Part shown: positions 60,791 to 64,000 of the stretch, one piece after another
Layout: each line of letters begins with the position of its first letter
Numbering within the stretch: position 1 is the stretch's first letter
From: Lachnospiraceae bacterium
GTDB taxonomy: Bacteria > Bacillota > Clostridia > Lachnospirales > Lachnospiraceae
Direction: 5' to 3'
Length of the DNA: 64,000 bases
NCBI GenBank assembly: GCA_029100405.1
Contig: JAQXPG010000014.1
Location: 1 to 64,000, forward strand
Program-made: the position numbers and the translations under genes
Notes under the pieces: model-generated
Seen by the model: the letters and a program-made list of their open reading frames with translations, nothing else
What the model was told of the DNA's origin: nothing
Databases searched by the model: none

Positions 60791-62017
60791 TTAAATGAAA
60801 GTTCGGATTTCCTGAATCAGGACCTCCGGCTCAAGCGGTTTATAAAGATAGGCATTGATACCGCTTTCCCGAAGCTCCGTTGACAGGCTCCTTCGAAGGG
60901 TATCCGCCGTGATTGCAATGACCGGAACGGTCTTAGCCTTTTCGGATGGAAGAGAACGGATCTGCCGCGTCGCTTCCAGACCATTCATATTCAGCATCAC
61001 AACATCCATGAGGATGAGATCGATCCGGTCTTCATTTTCCTGATATATTTTTAAGGTTTCCTGACCATCGCCGGCCAGAATCACACACATTCCATAGCTT
61101 GTAAGAATGCGGGAGATCACTTCCTGATTGATCCGGTTGTCCTCTGCGAGCAGGATCCATTTGCCGGCCAGATCCGACATATTCCCCCAGCTTGCAAGGT
61201 TCTTCTCCCTTCTGCCCTCTTCCATTTCACAGGGGAAAGAGAGGGATATGCCGCCTGCTGTCATTCGATATGCCACATTGGGAATACCCATAGCCTCAGC
61301 ATAGAAGAAGAGACGAAGGAGACTGACCGAACGGTCATCCAGACCGACCGGCATGATGCCGATCCCTCGCTGGCGGATCATCCGATAGAGGGTCTTCATT
61401 TCCACAAAATGATCCTGGGTGAGAGCAGAATCCGTAAGTTCGGCTGAAAATTCAAATTGAATTTTTCCGTCTTCCCTGCCAAGCCTTTTTCCTTGCATGG
61501 TCACGGTGCTGTTGGGATTGGAATATCGTACAGCTACCTGGAGAAGAGAATTCATGAGAGAAAAGGCCTGCTTCCGATCGATCCGTACCGGAGTCCCCGA
61601 TAGTTCCGCCAGGTAATTCCGCAGAATCACGTGCCGGTCCTGACATTCCTGCCGCATCTCGGCAAGAAGGCCCTCGATCAGATGATCTAATTCCACGTTT
61701 TCTGTCTCCCGGACGGACTTTTCCACATTCCGGAGATAGAGATCCATAATACCGGCCGTAGAATCCTTTAATTCTCTGCCCAAAAGTGAGATCCTGGCAA
61801 AGATCTGATCAACCTTCCCGGAAGCGGCGGACCGAAAGTTTTCTTCCCGCCCGTCTCTTACCAGGCCCTGCAGAGAATTCAGGGTGGTGCGGATCCGGTT
61901 GTCCAGATATTCCAGGAGGAAATCACGGTCGTCTTTGGACTGTGATTCTGCCGGCTTGCCTGTCGAATGATCCTTTGGCTTTTCTTCCGATTTTTCTAGA
62001 ATCTTTTCCGAATCCAT
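60791..62017 (-). CDS. Receiver protein with a pseudo-histidine-kinase N-terminal half
   Basis: A 408-residue protein. Residues about 30-265 have the shape of a HisKA-HATPase pair, but the expected H-box reads LDNRIRTTLNSLQG without the histidine and no N, G1 or G2 boxes are visible. The C-terminal receiver (about 288-408) is intact: LLAEDNRINQEV, LILMDVVMLNMNG, VIAITAD and YLYKPLEP. It may act as a phosphate sink or output for the HPt protein at 51-53 kb. It has AAGGAGG before the ATG and heads the signalling block. Confidence 0.82.
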   Translation of the reverse strand: MDSEKILEKSEEKPKDHSTGKPAESQSKDDRDFLLEYLDNRIRTTLNSLQGLVRDGREENFRSAASGKVDQIFARISLLGRELKDSTAGIMDLYLRNVEKSVRETENVELDHLIEGLLAEMRQECQDRHVILRNYLAELSGTPVRIDRKQAFSLMNSLLQVAVRYSNPNSTVTMQGKRLGREDGKIQFEFSAELTDSALTQDHFVEMKTLYRMIRQRGIGIMPVGLDDRSVSLLRLFFYAEAMGIPNVAYRMTAGGISLSFPCEMEEGRREKNLASWGNMSDLAGKWILLAEDNRINQEVISRILTSYGMCVILAGDGQETLKIYQENEDRIDLILMDVVMLNMNGLEATRQIRSLPSEKAKTVPVIAITADTLRRSLSTELRESGINAYLYKPLEPEVLIQEIRTFI

Positions 62018-62145
62018 TACACTCTTCCTCCTTGGAGCAGTCTCTTTCCTCTAGACGATCATCCATTTTTATTTTTTAGCTCTCAAAGTCTGCATATTTT
62101 CATATCTTTTGGCGAGCTTTTGACCCTGTCATCATACTTTCCAGT

Positions 62146-62865
62146 CTAAATTCTCCTGATATCATTTTCAAGTCCGAAAACTTCCTCACGATCCAGTCTC
62201 CTGGCCTCTCCTTCCGAGAGTTTCGGGTCTAAAACCAGGCTCCCCATCTGTAGTCTTTTCAAGGTCAGAACCTCCATGCTGACCGCTTCAAACATGCGCT
62301 TGATCTGATGAAATTTTCCTTCGTGAATGGTGATCCGGACCAGGCTCTGATCCCCCTCTACTGACAAGACCGATAATCCGGCCGGCGCTGCGGTAAAATC
62401 CCCGTCAAGGACCAGACCCTCCCGGAAAGCTTCCACTTCCTTCGATCCGACTCTTCCCAAAACAAGAGCCTCGTATACTTTATCCACATGGCTTTTCGGT
62501 GCAAGGAGCCGGTGAGCCATATCTCCGTCATTGGTAATGAGAAGAAGTCCTGTCGTATCCTTATCCAGCCGGCCGACCGGGAAGAGGTCCGTCCGCCGGT
62601 CCTCTGGCAAAAGGTCTAAAACCGTCTTCTGCCTCTTGTCAGACGTAGCGGAAAGGACTCCGGCCGGCTTATTCAACATAAAATATTGAAATTCCTCATA
62701 GATCACCGGCCTGCCGAAATAAGTCACCCGGTCTTCCTTGGAAACCGGGGCAGCCGGATCCCGGACAGGGCTTTGGTTTACAGTGACATTTCCTTTTCGG
62801 ATGGCCTTCTTTAAGTTGCTTCTGCTGTCCAGATTCATATCCGAAAGGAGTTTATCCAGCCGCAT
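62146..62865 (-). CDS. rsuA: 16S rRNA pseudouridine synthase (RsuA family)
   Basis: A 239-residue RsuA-type enzyme expected to make pseudouridine 516 in 16S rRNA. S4 domain at the N-terminus (MRLDKLLSDMNLDSRSNLKK), catalytic loop GRLDKDTTGLLLITND with the nucleophile Asp, and YEALVLGRV after it. It overlaps the YolD-like gene by 1 nt. The RsuA/RluB/RluE branch is not settled by eye. Confidence 0.92.
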   Translation of the reverse strand: MRLDKLLSDMNLDSRSNLKKAIRKGNVTVNQSPVRDPAAPVSKEDRVTYFGRPVIYEEFQYFMLNKPAGVLSATSDKRQKTVLDLLPEDRRTDLFPVGRLDKDTTGLLLITNDGDMAHRLLAPKSHVDKVYEALVLGRVGSKEVEAFREGLVLDGDFTAAPAGLSVLSVEGDQSLVRITIHEGKFHQIKRMFEAVSMEVLTLKRLQMGSLVLDPKLSEGEARRLDREEVFGLENDIRRI

Positions 62866-63287
62866 TATATTTCCTCCACTTCCAGGATGTCATCGAATGA
62901 AATAGAGACCGTCCCGACGTCTTCCACAATAAGGTCTAAGAAGCCATGATCGACAGCGGTCACAGGGCGGACGGCAGAGACGGTTCCGAAAAGGTTTTGG
63001 ATCTGGCCGCCTTTCTTCCTCGGATCCTTTCGGAAACAGGTCAGACGGATCCTCGTGCCGGGTTTTTCCGATAATTCCTGCAGGCGATAACCGATGGCAT
63101 CTTTTTCTTCCTCCGTAAGGACTGGCTTATCCTCCGTCAGCCGGCCCTCCTCCCGGATCTCATTCTCATAACCTGTCAATGCAGCAAAGGGATTGAACTG
63201 GGCCGCTCTCTTATCCATGGACAGGTGGGGATGCCGGCGAGGACCAGTCCAGTCCAGGTCAATCAATTGTCGGATCTCATCTCTCAT
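62865..63287 (-). CDS. YolD-like protein
   Basis: A 140-residue protein with the YolD-like signature HPHLSMDKRAAQFNPFAALTGYE (here cut to SMDKRAAQFNPFAALTGYE) and a C-terminal beta-rich half (VVDHGFLDLIVEDVG-like). YolD-like proteins often sit next to Y-family polymerases, as here, and are thought to act in DNA-damage tolerance; the mechanism is unknown. It overlaps the polymerase gene by 4 nt. Confidence 0.85.
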   Translation of the reverse strand: MRDEIRQLIDLDWTGPRRHPHLSMDKRAAQFNPFAALTGYENEIREEGRLTEDKPVLTEEEKDAIGYRLQELSEKPGTRIRLTCFRKDPRKKGGQIQNLFGTVSAVRPVTAVDHGFLDLIVEDVGTVSISFDDILEVEEI

Positions 63288-64000
63288 GCCTTATGACCTC
63301 CGATGGAACGATTCCTTTCTCGCTGTGTTGCGCCTTCTTCCAGATCAATGCCCTTCATAACCACATTTTTCCCGTATTTTTCCTGGAGTTTTAAGATGGC
63401 TTCCTGAGCCTTCCGGTCTTTTCTGCGATCGATGGATTGTTCTCCGACCCGGTTCCCGGAGCGACCCCGGGCATCGAGCCTTCCGGTTTTCATTTGCCCT
63501 TCAGCTTCTTGACCATGCTCCTTGGGATCCTCGAAGAGGTCAAAAATGGATAATTGTCCCTTCTTAATGACATCCGGCTCTTCCTCCCGAATCCGATCCG
63601 CCACAAGATACATGCGACGGACCAGAAGATCCGGATCCACGATCCGATCAAAGAGGCGGACTGTGGCTTCCGCAATCTCCCGATTGGAATTGGTCTCTAT
63701 TTCCAAACGCTTTGTTCCATGAGCGGCCTTCGGGATCTTACGACCGTAACGGTCCGTGACAATGGGCCCGTGATAGTTCCTTCGCCGGTCCGCATCCGTC
63801 AGATTCTCGATATCGTAACCGACCGTCAGGACGATGCTGCCAGCCAAAAAGTGTTTTCGAACCAGATCCAGTGCCAGGACTTCTGCCATCTCCCGGATAA
63901 CCAGGCGGGCCTTTTCATAAATATAAGGCGAAGCCAGGACCTGTCCTTGCGAGACGGACTTGGGCTTTGGTTTTAATTTCTTAATATCCCGGATGGTACA
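63284..64000 (-). CDS. Y-family DNA polymerase (UmuC/DinB-like), C-terminal part; runs off the window
   Basis: The frame is open to the window edge, giving 238 residues of the C-terminal part. The segment SVSQGQVLASPYIYEKARLV is typical of the UmuC-like translesion polymerases of Firmicutes, and KSVSQGQ marks the little-finger region. The palm with catalytic acids must lie beyond base 64000. An in-window ATG at 63889 is internal. The charged C-terminus (KDRKAQEAILKLQEKYGKN) overlaps the YolD-like gene. Confidence 0.88.
   Translation of the reverse strand, partial: CTIRDIKKLKPKPKSVSQGQVLASPYIYEKARLVIREMAEVLALDLVRKHFLAGSIVLTVGYDIENLTDADRRRNYHGPIVTDRYGRKIPKAAHGTKRLEIETNSNREIAEATVRLFDRIVDPDLLVRRMYLVADRIREEEPDVIKKGQLSIFDLFEDPKEHGQEAEGQMKTGRLDARGRSGNRVGEQSIDRRKDRKAQEAILKLQEKYGKNVVMKGIDLEEGATQRERNRSIGGHKA

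Overview
The window reads as a chromosomal segment of a Clostridia-class Bacillota, most likely a member of the Lachnospiraceae. This rests on gene order (recA-recX-rny; Asp23-nusB-xseA-xseB-ispA-dxs-tlyA-nadK-argR-recN), a tryptophan T-box leader, a Gram-positive-type LexA box at recA, a DUF5688-like protein, a class-2 GalT and the style of the signalling proteins. Nearly all genes are on the minus strand; only trpE-trpG, a small HTH gene, the DUF5688-like gene and a ClC channel run rightward. No phage, IS element or CRISPR array was seen. No genus is claimed.

Layout. 0.1-7.1 kb: beta-helix protein, topB, asd, argH, queH, a small membrane protein, tRNA-Thr(CGT). 7.1-10.3 kb: repeat-filled spacer, T-box leader, trpEG. 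10.3-16.7 kb: accessory block with a lipoprotein, an AT-rich membrane protein, a membrane-anchored Ser/Thr kinase divergent from an HTH gene, the DUF5688-like protein, an SseB-macrodomain fusion and a Crp/Fnr regulator. 16.6-31.3 kb: conserved housekeeping run from recN back to recA. 31.5-38.5 kb: prfC, rpsU (S21), polysaccharide deacetylase, alaS, a degenerate MBL-fold protein. 38.8-51 kb: ClC channel, LysR regulator, alpha-galactosidase with its GPH transporter, a GT-B-like protein, TetR, pgeF and galT. 51.2-62 kb: a four-gene two-component / c-di-GMP signalling block. 62.1-64 kb: an RsuA-type pseudouridine synthase, a YolD-like protein and the C-terminal part of a Y-family polymerase that runs off the window.

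How the genes fit together. The signalling block holds a CheB-CheR-PAS-histidine kinase-receiver fusion, an HPt-PAS-GAF-GGDEF protein that could take its phosphoryl group, a protein with three degenerate GGDEF-like domains around an intact EAL domain, and a receiver protein whose kinase half has lost its catalytic residues. It looks like a phosphorelay feeding c-di-GMP synthesis opposed by a phosphodiesterase. Alpha-galactosidase, GPH transporter and GalT point to use of galactosides.

The most unusual feature is repeat structure. Two spacers 40.7 kb apart carry the same composite element: two inverted and three direct copies of a roughly 35-40 bp motif at 71-73 bp spacing around a dyad. Many other spacers hold minisatellites with units of 13, 14, 15, 19, 20, 22, 23, 24, 25, 30/31, 40 and 63 bp. 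Five genes end inside a tandem repeat whose unit includes their own stop codon.
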